A DNA stretch of 64,000 bases from CAWGYT01 sp963826795 (GTDB taxonomy: Bacteria > Planctomycetota > Planctomycetia > Pirellulales > Pirellulaceae). A program made the position numbers and the translations under genes. Below are positions 63,766 through 64,000 of the stretch, piece after piece (position 1 is the first letter of the stretch; each line of letters starts with the position of its first letter). Location of the stretch: assembly GCA_963826795.1 (NCBI GenBank), contig CAWGYT010000002.1, forward strand, positions 174,286-238,285. The letters run 5' to 3'. Under the pieces are notes generated by a model. The model saw only the letters and a program-made list of their open reading frames with translations, was not told the DNA's origin and searched no databases.

Positions 63766-64000
63766 ACAGGCGAAAACTCCAGACGGCGAAAACTCCAGGA
63801 AAACTCCAGACGGTCTACAAGGAACGAAAACTCCAGACGGTCTACAACAAACCAAGGAGCGAAAACTCCGACTGTTTTGAAGACAGTCTACTGTTTTGCG
63901 TTGAGCAACCTGAGTGCCGAACAGGATTGGGTCAGGTCCCAAAAGTGCGAAGCACCCGGAGGGCCGTTCCGGCTTTCGGGACCTGACCCTTCCCGAACCC
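63766..64000. repeat. GAAAACTCCAGACGGTCTAC repeats and terminal GGGTCAGGTCCC hairpin
   Basis: CGAAAACTCCAGACGGTCTA occurs several times (63772-63850). From 63927, GGGTCAGGTCCCAAAAGTGC, a GGGCCGTTCCGGC loop, then CGGGACCTGACCC form a family-A hairpin that reaches the window end. Confidence 0.75.

Noticed and set aside
1..64000. tRNA or rRNA genes
   Set aside because: I looked through the intergenic gaps and saw no cloverleaf-like segment or rRNA sequence that I could support by eye.

Overview
The window looks like one chromosomal stretch of a planctomycete (Pirellula/Rhodopirellula-type, GC-rich). This is inferred from marker families, not from a database match: two PSCyt1-DUF1549-DUF1553 / DUF1501 gene pairs, a DUF1080 protein, a secreted sialidase and a PL10 pectate lyase, a large CotH/lamin-tail/dockerin protein with a Planc_extracel-like N-terminus, a PEP-CTERM protein, and a short-LID adenylate kinase.

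Layout. (1) 1-19.9 kb: a colinear str-S10-spc block on the plus strand: 3' end of rpoC, rpsL, rpsG, an EF-G gene, rpsJ, rplC, rplD, rplW, rplB, rpsS, rplV, rpsC, rplP, rpmC, rpsQ, rplN, rplX, rplE, rpsN, rpsH, rplF, rplR, rpsE, rplO, secY, adk, map. No tuf follows fusA, rpmD (L30) is missing between rpsE and rplO, and the alpha-operon genes do not follow map. (2) 19.9-28.3 kb: repeats, then a carbohydrate-oriented accessory block (sialidase, DUF1501 and PSCyt1 proteins, pectate lyase, DUF1080/LamG). (3) 28.3-36.2 kb: uvrA, a dGTPase-like HD protein, a PIN-TRAM membrane protein, a LOG-family protein, and a lipoprotein with a thioredoxin fold that has lost its CxxC. (4) 36.2-45.8 kb: a recent duplication. 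A secreted Ala/Gln heptad-repeat protein occurs twice with identical protein sequence, and partial copies of its upstream region sit between. Also here are an ankyrin-DUF4253 protein, a VOC protein, a small membrane protein, an ISAzo13 remnant and a TfoX-N protein. (5) 46-61 kb: a second DUF1501/PSCyt1 pair, the CotH/dockerin protein, the PEP-CTERM protein, leucyl aminopeptidase and prepilin peptidase. (6) 61-64 kb: transposase remnants (IS630, IS4) in repeat-rich DNA.

Two themes cut across the window. First, small mobile palindromes. A 136-bp element with CTAG ends occurs twice in apparently identical form. Its right end encodes the same C-terminal PKIKL-stop as the IS630 transposase at 61.3 kb, so it is best read as an IS630-derived MITE. 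A second family with GGGGTCAGG ends sits directly at the stop codons of several genes. Second, reading frames. rplB, the LOG gene, and nearly all of 49.9-61.1 kb are broken by single-base shifts. Most look like one missing base, several clearly in homopolymer runs, while conserved motifs stay intact in alternating frames. This looks more like consensus-sequence error than decay, so spans given for those genes cross the breaks.
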